Source of the DNA: Cylindrotheca closterium | Taxonomy: Eukaryota; Bacillariophyta; Bacillariophyceae; Bacillariales; Bacillariaceae | Length of the DNA stretch: 64,000 nt | Assembly: GCA_933822405.4 (NCBI GenBank) | Contig: CAKOGP040001758.1 | Span: 391,007-455,006, forward strand | Direction of reading: 5' to 3' | Shown here: piece after piece, positions 20,313 to 30,970 of the stretch | Numbering within the stretch: position 1 is the first letter of the stretch | How the letters are laid out: each line of letters starts with the position of its first letter | Translations under genes and position numbers: made by a program | Notes under the pieces: model-generated | Databases searched by the model: none | What the model was told of the DNA's origin: nothing | What the model saw: the letters and a program-made list of their open reading frames with translations, nothing else

Positions 20313-21476
20313 ATGAAACCCCTTTCCACAAACTACGACGAAGCTAGCAGTGGAAGCGACGACAGTTCAGTGGAACATGAACCAGTCGTAACGACCAAAG
20401 AACGACGACGAGAATTGGAAGGTTCAGAGTATGAAGATGATTCCGATAGTGACAGCAGCAGCGACAGTGATAGTTCCGATGATGACAGTTCGGATAGCAG
20501 TAGTAGCAGCAGCAGTAGCAGCAGCAGTAGCGACAGTGATGGCGATTCGGAATCGGGTGGAAAGAAGAATAAGGACAGCGAGAATGATGATGACGACGAA
20601 AACGAGCAAGAAAATGTCTCTGCGGATGCGGAAAAGAACGACAAAGAACCAGACTGGGATGATCCCGAATTGCCGATCTACGAACGCATTCAACGAAGGG
20701 AACAAAAAGGCATCTCCATGTCAGAATCACGACAACGAAAGGCCAAGGCATTGGTAGCTGCGTCTCGTAAATTGGCCATGTATCAAAAGAAGAAGAATCA
20801 ACGAGAAGAAGGAGAGAATGATCGTAGTGAGGGTAATGGCGATGAAAATGATGGCCGACCCCGCAAACGTTCCAAATCCAAGCACACACCAACGGAAGTG
20901 TCGTCCAAACGCAAAGACTTTTTCCTCCGTGGTGCTCCCAAGCTGAATGAGAGTGGATTGGGTGTCGAAATTGGTGCCAATCGGTACAAGCCTCTGGACC
21001 CTCGAGCTTCCAATCTCAGTGGTCACTTTAACGAAGACCAATTTACGGAAAATTATGAATTCTTACAGACCATGCGCAATAAAGAAATCAAGAAACTAAA
21101 GCTGCACATTGCAGCCCGCAAACTCAAGGGCCGTCGAGGCCAGGCTAAGCGTCAACGGTTGGGTATTACCAATACGGGATCACTGGAAGAAGATCAAGAC
21201 AAGCTGAAAGAGTTGCAACAAGCTAAGGCCGACTGGGAACGCAAAAAGTTGAATCGCGAAGCCAAGCGTGCCGTCAAGAAACAGTTGAAGGACCAAGTGG
21301 AAGCCAAGGGACAAGATGGGGTCTACTTTCTCAAACGCAAGGAAAAGCGAAAATTGGAGCTACAGGCCAAGATGGATGCCATTCGAAAATCCAAGGGCCA
21401 AACCGCTGTGGACAAGGCTGTCAACAAGCGGCGACAAAAGCAAAAATCAAAGGATTCCAAAATCTTTGCTCGATAG
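20313..21476 (+). CDS. RRP36: Ribosomal RNA processing protein RRP36
   Basis: 387 residues from the ATG at 20313. The N-terminal 110 residues are a Ser/Asp/Glu-rich acidic tract typical of nucleolar proteins. The C-terminal half matches the RRP36 family: DPRASNLSGHFNEDQFTENY, FLQTMRNKEIKKLK, a long Lys/Arg-rich helix and GVYFLKRKEKRKLELQAK near residue 345, the family signature. RRP36 acts in early cleavage of pre-rRNA at sites A0, A1 and A2 within the 90S pre-ribosome. The long acidic tract is the main difference from the yeast protein. No introns. Confidence 0.9.
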   Translation: MKPLSTNYDEASSGSDDSSVEHEPVVTTKERRRELEGSEYEDDSDSDSSSDSDSSDDDSSDSSSSSSSSSSSSDSDGDSESGGKKNKDSENDDDDENEQENVSADAEKNDKEPDWDDPELPIYERIQRREQKGISMSESRQRKAKALVAASRKLAMYQKKKNQREEGENDRSEGNGDENDGRPRKRSKSKHTPTEVSSKRKDFFLRGAPKLNESGLGVEIGANRYKPLDPRASNLSGHFNEDQFTENYEFLQTMRNKEIKKLKLHIAARKLKGRRGQAKRQRLGITNTGSLEEDQDKLKELQQAKADWERKKLNREAKRAVKKQLKDQVEAKGQDGVYFLKRKEKRKLELQAKMDAIRKSKGQTAVDKAVNKRRQKQKSKDSKIFAR

Positions 21477-22134
21477 TGCTGGAATACTGTTTGAGTATCA
21501 TTTGATGATGGATCATGATGATGATGGATGATGATGATGATATTGGCAGTATTAATAAATACTACTAGCTATTTTCAGATCACTGCAAGATTCCTCTCAA
21601 GAAAGGTGTGTATCTCATCTTCCTGATGATCTGGGGTGCAAGGAACAAATACTGGCCAGAACTTTCTTCCTACAGTATAAAAAGATCTAGCTAGAGAGAG
21701 AGGAACTTTAGAGTCACATCCTGGAACATTGTGAGTCAGTCACTGCTCTCATTTTCGCCCCAAGACAAATTCCAACCAATGAAATTCCGTAGGTCCAAAG
21801 CTCGTATCGAATCTCGGAGTTTTTGCACATATCGGATCCCGCTTCCATCGAAGAACATCCTATGTATCATAGTGGGAGTAGATTTTATGCGTTGGATTCC
21901 TACTTACACAAGTCATAGTATGAGAAGCCACACGTTATTTTTGGTCAACGGCACCCCACGAACCTGTTTTGAATCTTTGAATCATTGTTGAGCAGAATCG
22001 TGTTACCATTCTCATTGCGAACGCTTGACAACACTTTCCCTGCTATATCCAAGGAATCTGTCAACTGCAGAGATTGATAGATACTGCAATACTGCTATTA
22101 CTGTTATTATAAATATCATCATACAAAAGCAACA
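21477..22134. other. Intergenic; low-complexity GAT repeats, no gene
   Basis: About 660 bp between two plus-strand genes. An imperfect (GAT)n tract follows the RRP36 stop (about 21500-21541). The rest contains no convincing frame. The last 100 bp before 22135 is A/T-rich and likely the leader of the next gene. Confidence 0.45.
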
Positions 22135-23148
22135 ATGATGACATCCATGTGGCAACGATGGACCACCACTCCATCGTCTTCGGATGATTTCTTGTTGGAA
22201 GAGGGAGCCGCCGCGGAGGAACGCGATGAACACGATGAACACGACGACTTGCCCAAACAAGTCCACGTGGGTTTGTCCATTGATTCCTCTCACAAAAGCG
22301 AGACTTCCAGTCTGAGTGATTTTGAAGAAGGAATGCCATTGTGGGCCAGAGACAATACTCCGCCTCGTTCCAATTTGCGGACGCTGAATGGTGGTGAAGA
22401 CGGCAATAACATTGATGATGACGATGATGATGGTCAAGACGAGCCACCTAATCATCGTCCTCATGTGCCATTGAATCTGGAAATCGATCCAATTGGATTT
22501 CAAATTCCAATTCCCCAGCGCTGGCCTATTTCTTTGGACTCTCCGCATACATCGACCTTGACGCAGCGTTCCAAGACTTCCACCATCCCTTGTTCTTTGC
22601 CAACGTTGCCAATGAATGGTAGCCAATTGCGAGGACCAGACGATGATGCTGTTGCTAAAATGGATCCATTTCAAATGCAAAACAAAAAGGCTGTATCCGG
22701 CAAAAAGTTGATGCGAATGGTTTTTGCCGTTCTGGCCATTGGACTTATGGCCGTCTCGGTTCATCAACAACGCGCTCTTCCAGAATTGTGGTGGGAACGT
22801 GAACAAGGAGGAGCTAAATTACGACGACACAATTTGCCTACGTTCACAACACAACAAAGAAAGGCACAACCCCAACTAGCTACCTTTGATACCAACAACC
22901 ACCAGGTTCCGCAACGCCGATCCAATTTGGCATTTGCTCGAGCTTCTTCCCAATTGCCCGTCTTTGAAACCCAAAGCGATGACGAACTATTTACAGACAT
23001 TTCCAATTCGAGTCCCTTTGTATCCTTTTTGGGAGGATGTGCCTTTGTTGCGATTCTACTTGAGACGGGGTGGAAGGGATACCAAAAGTCCAAATTACAA
23101 CGCAATCAGACACAAGCCATTCGACGGTTGTACAAACAGACTAACTGA
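22135..23148 (+). CDS. Membrane protein with two hydrophobic segments, unknown function
   Basis: 337 residues from the first of two consecutive ATG codons at 22135. The first 190 residues are hydrophilic, acidic and Ser/Thr/Pro-rich, with an Asp run. A hydrophobic segment (MRMVFAVLAIGLMAVSV) lies at about 202-218, then an Arg/Gln-rich loop, and a second one (FVSFLGGCAFVAILLETGW) at about 299-317 followed by a short basic tail (RRLYKQTN). I recognise no family. Two short hydrophobic spans with a long disordered N-terminus suggest an organelle or endomembrane protein. Confidence 0.6.
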   Translation: MMTSMWQRWTTTPSSSDDFLLEEGAAAEERDEHDEHDDLPKQVHVGLSIDSSHKSETSSLSDFEEGMPLWARDNTPPRSNLRTLNGGEDGNNIDDDDDDGQDEPPNHRPHVPLNLEIDPIGFQIPIPQRWPISLDSPHTSTLTQRSKTSTIPCSLPTLPMNGSQLRGPDDDAVAKMDPFQMQNKKAVSGKKLMRMVFAVLAIGLMAVSVHQQRALPELWWEREQGGAKLRRHNLPTFTTQQRKAQPQLATFDTNNHQVPQRRSNLAFARASSQLPVFETQSDDELFTDISNSSPFVSFLGGCAFVAILLETGWKGYQKSKLQRNQTQAIRRLYKQTN

Positions 23149-24281
23149 ATGGATCAGGATTTGGTTGCTGTTGTGTTGTCACTAAATCATAATGCTTTTA
23201 ACTACTACTAGAACGCAATTGATTACTAGAGTATTATTTTGTTATCTATTGCTCATGCAATTTGGATGGAGATGAGAAGCTATCTACTGTGCCACGTTGA
23301 AGGCCCTTTTGTGGTGTCAGCCCTCAATTTTATTGACAGACGCGACCATCTCGCCAATGAATGGCCTTTTTTCTTGTGGTGATAGGGCCGGTCTTCTCTG
23401 ATCGGATGACTGATGATTTACAATGTTTCATTCATTCTTCCCGATCAGACAACAGAAGAATGATGAATGAATAGCGGTAAAATGATGATGGTGATTCTTC
23501 TTTTTTTATGGATTTTTAAAACATCCCTTTTCTGTACAGATCAGATTTCAAAACGTGAACAGTGACTTCGCGGGTGGTACTACACGCGGCGGGGCACCAG
23601 GCCACCACCTTGGTGTAGAGATCTTTTTCTTACATATCCTCGACCCAGCCAATTCTCGGTATTTTTGGTTTGCAAAAACAAGAACTACTACTAAATGCTG
23701 TACAAGTGCCCTGGCATTGGCAGTACAGTAATGCATCATCTACTGCATTTATTATTACATGAAAGTATCCAACATCACCATGAAAAGAGGAATGCCTCGA
23801 TCAATGACCCATGCGATCCACTTTAGGGGACAATAAGTGCCAACCGAGAGAGGTGAAAAAGCCAAAATGTACGATAGGACTATCTGATATCATGAGAGTA
23901 TTGGTAAAAATACTTGGAAACACTTGGCAAGTATGTTAAGTTGACTATAGAACGATGACGAGAGCAAGAGAGATGTCTGTTGTTCTGTATGAACATCAGT
24001 ATAACAGTAGGACCCAAAAGGGGGAGGAACCCCGTGACACGAAAGCAGGTTTCGGTCACACCGGAAAAACTAAAACCTGCACCTCCTCGCAATACATATT
24101 TTATGTAACCGGCATTAGCATTCTGCAGCCAATCCTCAATCACAACAATAGTATTAGAATTTCAACAGCTACAACAAAGTTTGCAGGTCAAATTATTTAT
24201 TCCAAGACTTCTTCTATTCTAGGATAATAAGCTTTGAAAAAGAGAAGAAAATTTGTGGATCTCCAAAAGCCAACAATCATA
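23149..24281. other. Large intergenic region without a recognised gene
   Basis: About 1.1 kb with no convincing coding frame. An imperfect inverted repeat (CATTCATTCTTC ... GAAGAATGATGAATG) lies near 23429-23469. The last 200 bp are A/T-rich and probably the promoter and leader of the secreted-protein gene at 24282. Confidence 0.4.
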
Positions 24282-25454
24282 ATGTTGTCCAGCAGTTATA
24301 GCAAGATATATTGTGTGGTGGCACTCTGCCTCGGCCTGTTAGTCCAATATACCAGTGCGAACGCAATTGACCTTTCCGTATTGGGCGAGAATTCCTTTGA
24401 CAGGCTCCGAGTGGGATGGGCGCTCACCGTCAACGAGCAATGTCTTTACGAGTTTTCGCTTCAGTTCGAACACGACGAAACCCTGCCACTGGGTCAAGAT
24501 AACTTTGAAGGCGACTGTAGTATTTCCGGTGGTGGTAATGCGGCGGATGGCAAGCCCATTTTCGATGCTCGTTCGAGTTGGGATCGATTTCCCAGATATG
24601 TATGGGCCACTACTGGATTCCATCACATGAGCATTGATTGGTATCCCTGTGGGATCTTTTCGGGAACGGCAGGCCAAGCAGGAGCGGATGGCTATTCCAC
24701 CGCTCAATATCACTTTTCCTTCTTTCGAGTGACTCCTGAATTTAGAGCGGAAACAATGACATGTGATGTTACGGACCAAGTCGTCATTCCAGGAGAAAAG
24801 GTTTGCAAATTGGAACAAGATGCTACAAATGACAAGGGACTTGGCTTTTACATTTTCCCTGCCAGTATAACTCCCGTGGGGGTGGCTGACAAGACAGCCA
24901 TTGTTAACATGCCTGATGGATTCAAACCGCCAGTGTATGGGACAGCCCGACCGCATGTGGGATTCCGTGCTTGGGATCAAACCATGACACCCTTTGCACC
25001 GGACCAATGGAAGGATTTGCCAGCCTTTATGAGCACCTACGCTGGAGATTTGGCCATGTTCCAACCCCATGTGTCGTATCGTCAAGTATCAGGTGACACA
25101 TCCAAGTTTACTGCCAATGCCCAGAGGTACCACAGTGAGACCTTGCGAAGTCTCCCTGATTCCTTTTCGGTTCATTACGATTCCAAGAATGGGCTCATTC
25201 ATTACCGGATGGTGGGCAAGTCGCAGCTGTGCAAGGAAAAGTTTGAATCGGCCAAGGCTGCGGCGGGGGGCGATCCAGTCTTTCCCAACTACAATGATTA
25301 TGCCTTTCAAAAGAATTTCACCGAAAATGGCGGAGAAGGCTTTACACAAACTGGTGGTGGGGGGTCGTCGTCTGCTTTTGCATGGGACAATCATATATTG
25401 CTGACCCTGGGCATCACAACGACTTGCATCGTTCTGTTAACTACAGTATTGTAA
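24282..25454 (+). CDS. Secreted protein with signal peptide and C-terminal hydrophobic (GPI-like) tail
   Basis: 390 residues from the ATG at 24282; the frame extends upstream only by a non-ATG codon. The signal peptide (IYCVVALCLGLLVQYTSANA) ends near residue 26. The mature part of about 340 residues has conserved-looking aromatic and Cys positions (CLYEFSLQFEHDETLPLG, WYPCGIFSGTAG, CDVTDQVVIPGEKVCK) and no other membrane span. The C-terminus is Gly/Ser-rich (TGGGGSSSAFA) followed by a hydrophobic LLTLGITTTCIVLLTTVL that ends the protein with no charged tail, the pattern of a GPI-anchor signal. It is probably a surface-attached protein. I do not recognise the family. Confidence 0.68.
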   Translation: MLSSSYSKIYCVVALCLGLLVQYTSANAIDLSVLGENSFDRLRVGWALTVNEQCLYEFSLQFEHDETLPLGQDNFEGDCSISGGGNAADGKPIFDARSSWDRFPRYVWATTGFHHMSIDWYPCGIFSGTAGQAGADGYSTAQYHFSFFRVTPEFRAETMTCDVTDQVVIPGEKVCKLEQDATNDKGLGFYIFPASITPVGVADKTAIVNMPDGFKPPVYGTARPHVGFRAWDQTMTPFAPDQWKDLPAFMSTYAGDLAMFQPHVSYRQVSGDTSKFTANAQRYHSETLRSLPDSFSVHYDSKNGLIHYRMVGKSQLCKEKFESAKAAAGGDPVFPNYNDYAFQKNFTENGGEGFTQTGGGGSSSAFAWDNHILLTLGITTTCIVLLTTVL

Positions 25455-25981
25455 ATTGCTTTTATCTGTTACAACGAACAATCATTTGTGAACATAACCT
25501 AGATAACAAGTGATCAATGGACTAGATTCATACAGTATTGGAACACCGAGCTTGTGCAATGGAGGAACGCAAAAATGGAAAAAAAAACATTGCGTGCTAG
25601 TTTATCTAGTATACACAATTGCTATATTTTAACTTCTTCGCGCAGTAGGGCAGATAATTTAACATCTCGATTTGAGAGAAAATATGTTTGTAGGAATCCT
25701 CTTTCGATTCCCTACTGTAGGGTCTAGATATGCTGTGGCAATGTCATTTCCAACTGGTATTTTCGTCCCCATTAGCAATATCTACGCCGTTTAGACTCTA
25801 GTTCCTGTCAACTTGGAACAGTTGGCTGCAAGTATACACTCTATCAGCAGCAGGTGTCGCCGCAGCTTTTCCGGGCTGGTCCTGCAAGATTTTAAAAATG
25901 GGAGCCTGCTGGTCTTGAGAGTAATTCTTTCATTTTTCCGGAACAACACGAGGGTATTCTGTAGTGGCATTATTGAGCTTT
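25455..25981. other. Convergent 3' intergenic region
   Basis: About 530 bp between the stop codons of the secreted-protein gene (plus strand) and the F-box/DUSP gene (minus strand). It is A/T-rich near 25560-25640 and has no gene. Terminator and polyadenylation signals for both are expected here. Confidence 0.45.
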
Positions 25982-27619
25982 TCAGTAATTCAATTTGTTC
26001 GGGATGCGCTTTTGCTCCACGCTCTTGGGTTCCCACCGCTTCCGGCGGTACTTGATTTCGGCTCGTAGCGTAAAACGAGATCCAGTGGGGTCGCAATCCC
26101 GACAGGGCTGGGTGGAATAGGATACGCAGCCGTTCTCGGCAACGGTCAAGGAAAAGACAAAGCTGGATACTTGCTTGGGCCAGCATCCTGTATCCTTGAG
26201 GGCGATCCACTCTTCTTCCGTGACCAACTCAACGACAAGATGGTTTTCGCGATCCAATCTTGCGTTCTGGTTAAATTCATTATTGTCGTCGTCGTTGTCA
26301 TTGGCGACAGCATTTGTATTGCCAGTACTATTTGCTCTGGGGGCTGCTGGTGATCGAGGTGGAGCTGGTGGAGCAACCTGTCCTTGAATGCGCATAAAGG
26401 CCATTTGCTGAGAAATGATTTCGGAATGAGACATACCAGCAGCTTGAAGAGCTTGCATTGCTTCCGAATCTACTACAGGAGGACTTGCGCCAATGGGCAA
26501 ACAGTGAAAGTTGGCGGAACGGGATGCGGCCGATGCCAGGTAGGACGGACCATTGTCATCTTGTTCCGAAGGTTGTTTCTTGATAGTCGACAAGAGCTGT
26601 GAGGTCTCTCCATGGAGAAAGGCCTCGAGGTGAGGCGGTAGGAGAGCAAACTTGTGGGCGTCACACAAGAGCATGGAAGCCTCTGGTGGCAAGGGCATTG
26701 AGACGTCTCCGGTCTTGATGTATCGGCGCCATTGGTGACACCAACTTCTTGGGATCACATAGTACTTTCCAGCAACCAATGGGCAACTGTTCTTGGAGGC
26801 ACAAACCGCGGCATTTGGAGTTGACGCGGATGTTTCTTGCAAGCGGTGAGTTGGAAATCCTCTTGTCCTCGTGTAGACCCGTCGGACATGCTTGTTGGAG
26901 AGAGGCTCTTTGCGTTCCAATTTTGCCTTTTCAGCTGCATCCTCTTCAGACTTTTTAGCAGTTTCCTTTTCCATTAGACACTGCAGGCATTCTCCATTCC
27001 CACTTTCCAATTGGGTAGAGTCGGGATAGAGCTTGCGCAAAATCTTCCAGGCTTGCTTGTCCATGAGACGACGGCGAGCCCTGGCTGACTTGGCATTGCA
27101 TCGTTGCAAGTTTTCGTGTGGGCAAAGCAAATCCCCGTTGACATCGGGCCACGGTGGATGGACGTCAGACAATCGACGAGCACGTTGACGCTGCTGCTTC
27201 TTGCTGAGCTTTTTGGTCGGAGCAGGTTCGTTCATCTTTTCCAACCACAATAAGGTCTTCTTGACCCAAGCTTTAGAAACATAAAATCCTGCCTTCGGTT
27301 CAGCTGAAGAGAGGGCTCTTGCTACAACAGTAAGTTCCAGGGTTCGAAGGCTTCCCAAGGTATACTTTCCGTTGCGAACGCCAGGAATAGTGGTGCCGGA
27401 ATTGTTGGACGAGATGCCCGTCTCTTCCTGACCATAGACATGTTGAGCAGTGAAGGTCACAACTTTATGAATCAAATCTGGGTCATTGTAGAATCGACAA
27501 CTTTGCTGAACTGTGGTGAGATCGTAGGCTCGCAAGTAGGTAAGTACAGAAACTTGAATCTCGCGAGGGAGAGCAATTATGGTGAGGGAGTTATCAAAAG
27601 GAGGGTTGTTCATCATCAT
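25982..27619 (-). CDS. F-box protein with a DUSP-like region
   Basis: 545 residues from the ATG complementary to 27617-27619. Residues about 13-50 form an F-box-like helix-rich motif (IIALPREIQVSVLTYLRAYD, LTTVQQSCRFYND). Residues about 165-345 resemble the DUSP-type module of USP48-like proteins: DLLCPHENLQRC, WKILRKLYPDS, CLQC, YYVIPRSWCHQWRRYIK and LLCDAHKFALLPPHLEAFL. The C-terminus (after a Pro/Ala and Asp/Asn-rich linker) has a Cys-pair region (CVSYSTQPCRDCDPTG). F-box proteins recruit substrates to SCF ubiquitin ligases; DUSP modules occur in deubiquitinases. No cysteine-protease domain is seen, so this is a non-catalytic adaptor if real. The F-box call is moderate. Confidence 0.65.
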   Translation of the reverse strand: MMMNNPPFDNSLTIIALPREIQVSVLTYLRAYDLTTVQQSCRFYNDPDLIHKVVTFTAQHVYGQEETGISSNNSGTTIPGVRNGKYTLGSLRTLELTVVARALSSAEPKAGFYVSKAWVKKTLLWLEKMNEPAPTKKLSKKQQRQRARRLSDVHPPWPDVNGDLLCPHENLQRCNAKSARARRRLMDKQAWKILRKLYPDSTQLESGNGECLQCLMEKETAKKSEEDAAEKAKLERKEPLSNKHVRRVYTRTRGFPTHRLQETSASTPNAAVCASKNSCPLVAGKYYVIPRSWCHQWRRYIKTGDVSMPLPPEASMLLCDAHKFALLPPHLEAFLHGETSQLLSTIKKQPSEQDDNGPSYLASAASRSANFHCLPIGASPPVVDSEAMQALQAAGMSHSEIISQQMAFMRIQGQVAPPAPPRSPAAPRANSTGNTNAVANDNDDDNNEFNQNARLDRENHLVVELVTEEEWIALKDTGCWPKQVSSFVFSLTVAENGCVSYSTQPCRDCDPTGSRFTLRAEIKYRRKRWEPKSVEQKRIPNKLNY

Positions 27620-28257
27620 CTTTGCTATCAGGTACGTATCAGAATCTTGTGGAGTCAGGTGAAAGTTGAGGTGTTTTCAAGTGATTTTCAAGCGAAAAGA
27701 AGTAAGCAATAGATATGCTAGGCTGTGCGACTGATCTCTGCTGATGCTGATAGTATCCGATATCAAGGATGATGAGAACAAGAGACGAAAGATATTTCGA
27801 ATCTCTGGAGGTACCGGTATTCCTGCCTGATGATGATCTTCAAAAAGGCTAATGACACTGTGGAAGCAAGCCGTCGCCGATTTTTTGGATTCGCCCCCTT
27901 TTGAAAATTGCTAAATGGTACAGTTTGTATGTGAAAAGTACGGAGATTCCAATGTTGAACCTGAGGGTAGATTCGGGGGACATAAATGAATCTTAGAATT
28001 GATACTGTATTGTTCTGAAACTACTTGCGTACTTTTTCTGTGATTTTGAAACGTGGACCAGTGCAGTATGCCGGTACAAGTACCTGGGAACAAGGGACGA
28101 GGTCCTATTCGTCATCCAGGCTTCGACTACCCACTGGACATCCAACATATTCCGCCCCCGATACCGCTACTAGTCAACTGCTTGTCCGCAGAATTGTTCC
28201 CAGCTAGTTTTCATTTCTGTCATTTTCATTGGATCTCAGATGTTCGATTCACAGTCT
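27620..28257. other. Intergenic between two F-box-type genes
   Basis: About 640 bp between the start of the F-box/DUSP gene and the 3' end of the next minus-strand gene. No gene is seen. One TACCGGTA octamer starts at 27812. Confidence 0.45.
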
Positions 28258-29509
28258 CTAAGGAGCATCCCATCCTTTGATCGCATAGCTGTGTTCCAAG
28301 TCCCCGGCGAGACTTATACGATTGCCTTTGACTGTAGTTCGTAAGATGCTAATTCCAACTCCTGTTTCACCACTATTCCCAATCCATAAACTGAAGGTGC
28401 TTACGAAGGTCTTCTTTCCATCGAATAGTAGTTCGGTGGTGCCCTGGGAAGAGTTCATACATACTAAGGTGAACTTCAACAGTCATCCTACCGCCTTTGT
28501 TGGCGGGAGTGAAGTTTGAAACATTCATCGGCGCCACCTTTGCGACACCAATCTCGAACCCAATGCATGGATATTGCTTACTAACCTTTGACATTGCTGG
28601 GTTGACATTATTTGGATCGAAGTACTGGTCGTCCTCATCAGGCAGAGGGAACGATGCCGGGTTTGGATTTGTCCATGATTTTTGAAGATCCGTTCGGACT
28701 AAACCCAAAAGCCGTTCGTATTTTGCCCACATCATTTGGCCCCGCTCAAAGCTCAACGTCTTTCCTGAATCGCAACGGTACATTTGCACGCATACAATAG
28801 CAGTTTTGATCATCTCCACGCCGAGTTCATCCAAAGAGGTGGCAACACATTTTTGCCAAAAAGCACTCCTGGGACTGTTGGATGCTGTGGCTGGTAATGG
28901 GCCCTCGTGTTCTGCAAACGAACCAATAGGAATCTGGAAATCGATATCTTTCATGAGTATGGGGGATCCTTTGCCATAGATTAATCCATCTTCCATCACG
29001 TCATTCAAGTTCCATATCGCATAACCCATTCGCGTTCGAGTTGGAGCATGATACAGATGCAAAACCAAGAAGACATCCTCCAGCTTCAACCCGGGCGGAC
29101 AGTACGACTCTGAAGAACAACCTTGTTTGTGGACTATTGACATGGCTTCCTTGTGCCTTCGTTTCAATGCTCGCTCCTTCACAGCGTTTCGATAGCTTAT
29201 GGTGGTTTCAGTCGGTATGCAGTACGCATCCTGCCGTAATTTGTATTCGCGTAGTGCAAATTGTTTGAAAATTTGTTCCGGGGGCATCCGCTGCTCATTT
29301 TTATTGATGGTATTTACTGTCGCCTCATATAACAAGGGAGAAATGTTCTGGAGAAATCGTTTCCAAGTTTGTGACACACCCGTTGACCACTGTTTACAAA
29401 CTGGTGCACAATTCATTATTTCCTCTGGGAGCAGCCATCCTAGTATCAGTGTTAGGTATTCTGTATTGTAAAGAATAGTAGATGCCCCCTCGTGGTTGAG
29501 ATCAGCCAT
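28258..29509 (-). pseudogene. F-box protein with an apparent frameshift near its C-terminus
   Basis: From the ATG complementary to 29507-29509 the frame reads 378 residues and stops at 28373. An F-box-like motif sits near residues 15-50 (LTLILGWLLPEEIMNCAPVCKQW), followed by an unrecognised soluble domain. Around 28477-28485 the coding quality jumps frames: the present frame continues as HLSMYELFPGHHRTTIRWKE, while the adjacent frame gives FTLVCMNSSQGTTELLFDGK and SLWIGNSGETGVGISILRTT, ending at 28258 in a natural beta-rich style. A one- or two-base indel would fuse them. It is either a recent null, a sequencing error, or a gene with the shorter natural end. F-box proteins act as SCF substrate receptors. 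Confidence 0.55.
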
Positions 29510-30244
29510 TACGGGACTTTGAATAACAGTGTCGCCGTTTTGATGTTTGTCAACGAGCGTGGTGGTGAATTTCAATTTTCAAATTGAGTCGAATGAATCC
29601 ATTGGCAACGACAATCGAACGATACGAATGAACTGCTCCATCTCCACCCGTCCACCCGTAATACGGCTGCCGTTGTTGTTTGCCTCTTTACCAATATTTT
29701 CACTCGAAATCCAACAACATAATTGCCATCTCCACTGCTTTTGCTTCGATTAGATCGGAACCAGTCGGTCGCCAAAAGTCTTGCAGATGATTCACTCACT
29801 CGGGGTCTCTACAACTTCAAAACCCCATGCAGGCGCTGCATAGTAATGAATAACGTTGTATATTAATGTATAGTATTCAAGAGTATGCACTCTTCGGCTG
29901 ATGATAGACTTATTATTCAAGTCCAAGCACACAAACAAAATTCTAGCGCATGCAATTTTCCATCGAGCCCTTCACGTGAAGTTCGACGTGAACCTCCGTG
30001 CCAAACACGGCAATTTTTGGATACAAACACTAGACTTGTTAAGTAAAATTATTTAACAGCATATGATTTTCCTACAGGAAAATCCATTGAGGTTTGGCCG
30101 ATGTGAGTCATTTGGATTCAAATGCTCAGTATTCGCACAGGTAAAAAGCTTTGTGCCGTTTTGGAAACCAAAAGTCTCCACATCCTCTTTCAGTTTCGAC
30201 ATTACTATTTTTGCGTCTGCTCTTCCTAGACAGTTTTCACAGCA
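29510..30244. other. Divergent promoter region, no gene
   Basis: About 735 bp between the F-box gene start and the next plus-strand start. No convincing gene or repeat. It is A/T-rich from 29830 to 30060. Confidence 0.4.
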
Positions 30245-30970
30245 ATGAAGTCCTTCTATCTCATTCTTCTAATTGGTGCTCTATTGGTATCCTGGAAGAT
30301 CAAGTCAAGCGAACGTCCCAGTGATGATCTCGTGCCTGATGATCACCTCGTCCGTCATGAACGTGGCCTCGTCGAGGCTGCATTTGACTATAGTGCGTCA
30401 CCTTCAACTCAGGCTACAAAGAAATGTGCCTTGATCAATGCTGTGGTAAACGAAACAGCAACCGAGTCTGAGGAACAGACCTGGGTGGTAGACACGGCCA
30501 TTCCCACCAGAGCCAGGAGGTACTACAATATGGAAGGATACGATACTGTGTTTGTTTGCGGCAACGCGGTTGGAAAAAGTAACGAGACGGATTCAACGTC
30601 CTACCGCTACATGGGCTGCTCTGTAGCCGACTTGACTGGTGCCGTGGCAAATCCTTCAGTTGTGAATTGGAGCAGCACCGATCCAGACACTACTGTCACC
30701 GATGCCTTGTCCACAAGACTTTACAATGCCTTTGAACAGTCCATGGCAAGCCTTCCATCCTCAATCGAGGGGATTGATTTGTTGGACACCTGCCAGTATT
30801 TGGATAAGAAGCTCCTTTTTGTTACAGATGAATTTGAAATGCTGATTGAAAATGCTTTGGAGGAAACCGGTCTCAAGGCCAATATCCAGAATAGAGGTTA
30901 CATCCTCGATGCAGTCTCACATTGGAATACTGGATCGTATGTTGGCACCTACATTTCCAGTGTGAGCTAA
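30245..30970 (+). CDS. Small secreted protein of unknown function
   Basis: 241 residues from the ATG at 30245, directly after GACAGTTTTCACAGCA. The N-terminus is a signal peptide (FYLILLIGALLVSW). The rest is soluble with six cysteines (for example TKKCALINAVVNETATE, DTVFVCGNAVG, GCSVADLTG, LLDTCQYLD), some of them probably disulfide-bonded, and several N-glycosylation sequons (NET, NWS). It has no C-terminal anchor. I do not recognise the family. Confidence 0.65.
   Translation: MKSFYLILLIGALLVSWKIKSSERPSDDLVPDDHLVRHERGLVEAAFDYSASPSTQATKKCALINAVVNETATESEEQTWVVDTAIPTRARRYYNMEGYDTVFVCGNAVGKSNETDSTSYRYMGCSVADLTGAVANPSVVNWSSTDPDTTVTDALSTRLYNAFEQSMASLPSSIEGIDLLDTCQYLDKKLLFVTDEFEMLIENALEETGLKANIQNRGYILDAVSHWNTGSYVGTYISSVS

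Noticed and set aside
20344..20892. Minus-strand frame opposite the RRP36 acidic tract
   Set aside because: It is His/Arg/Cys-rich because it is antisense to Ser/Asp codons; no start context or conserved motif.
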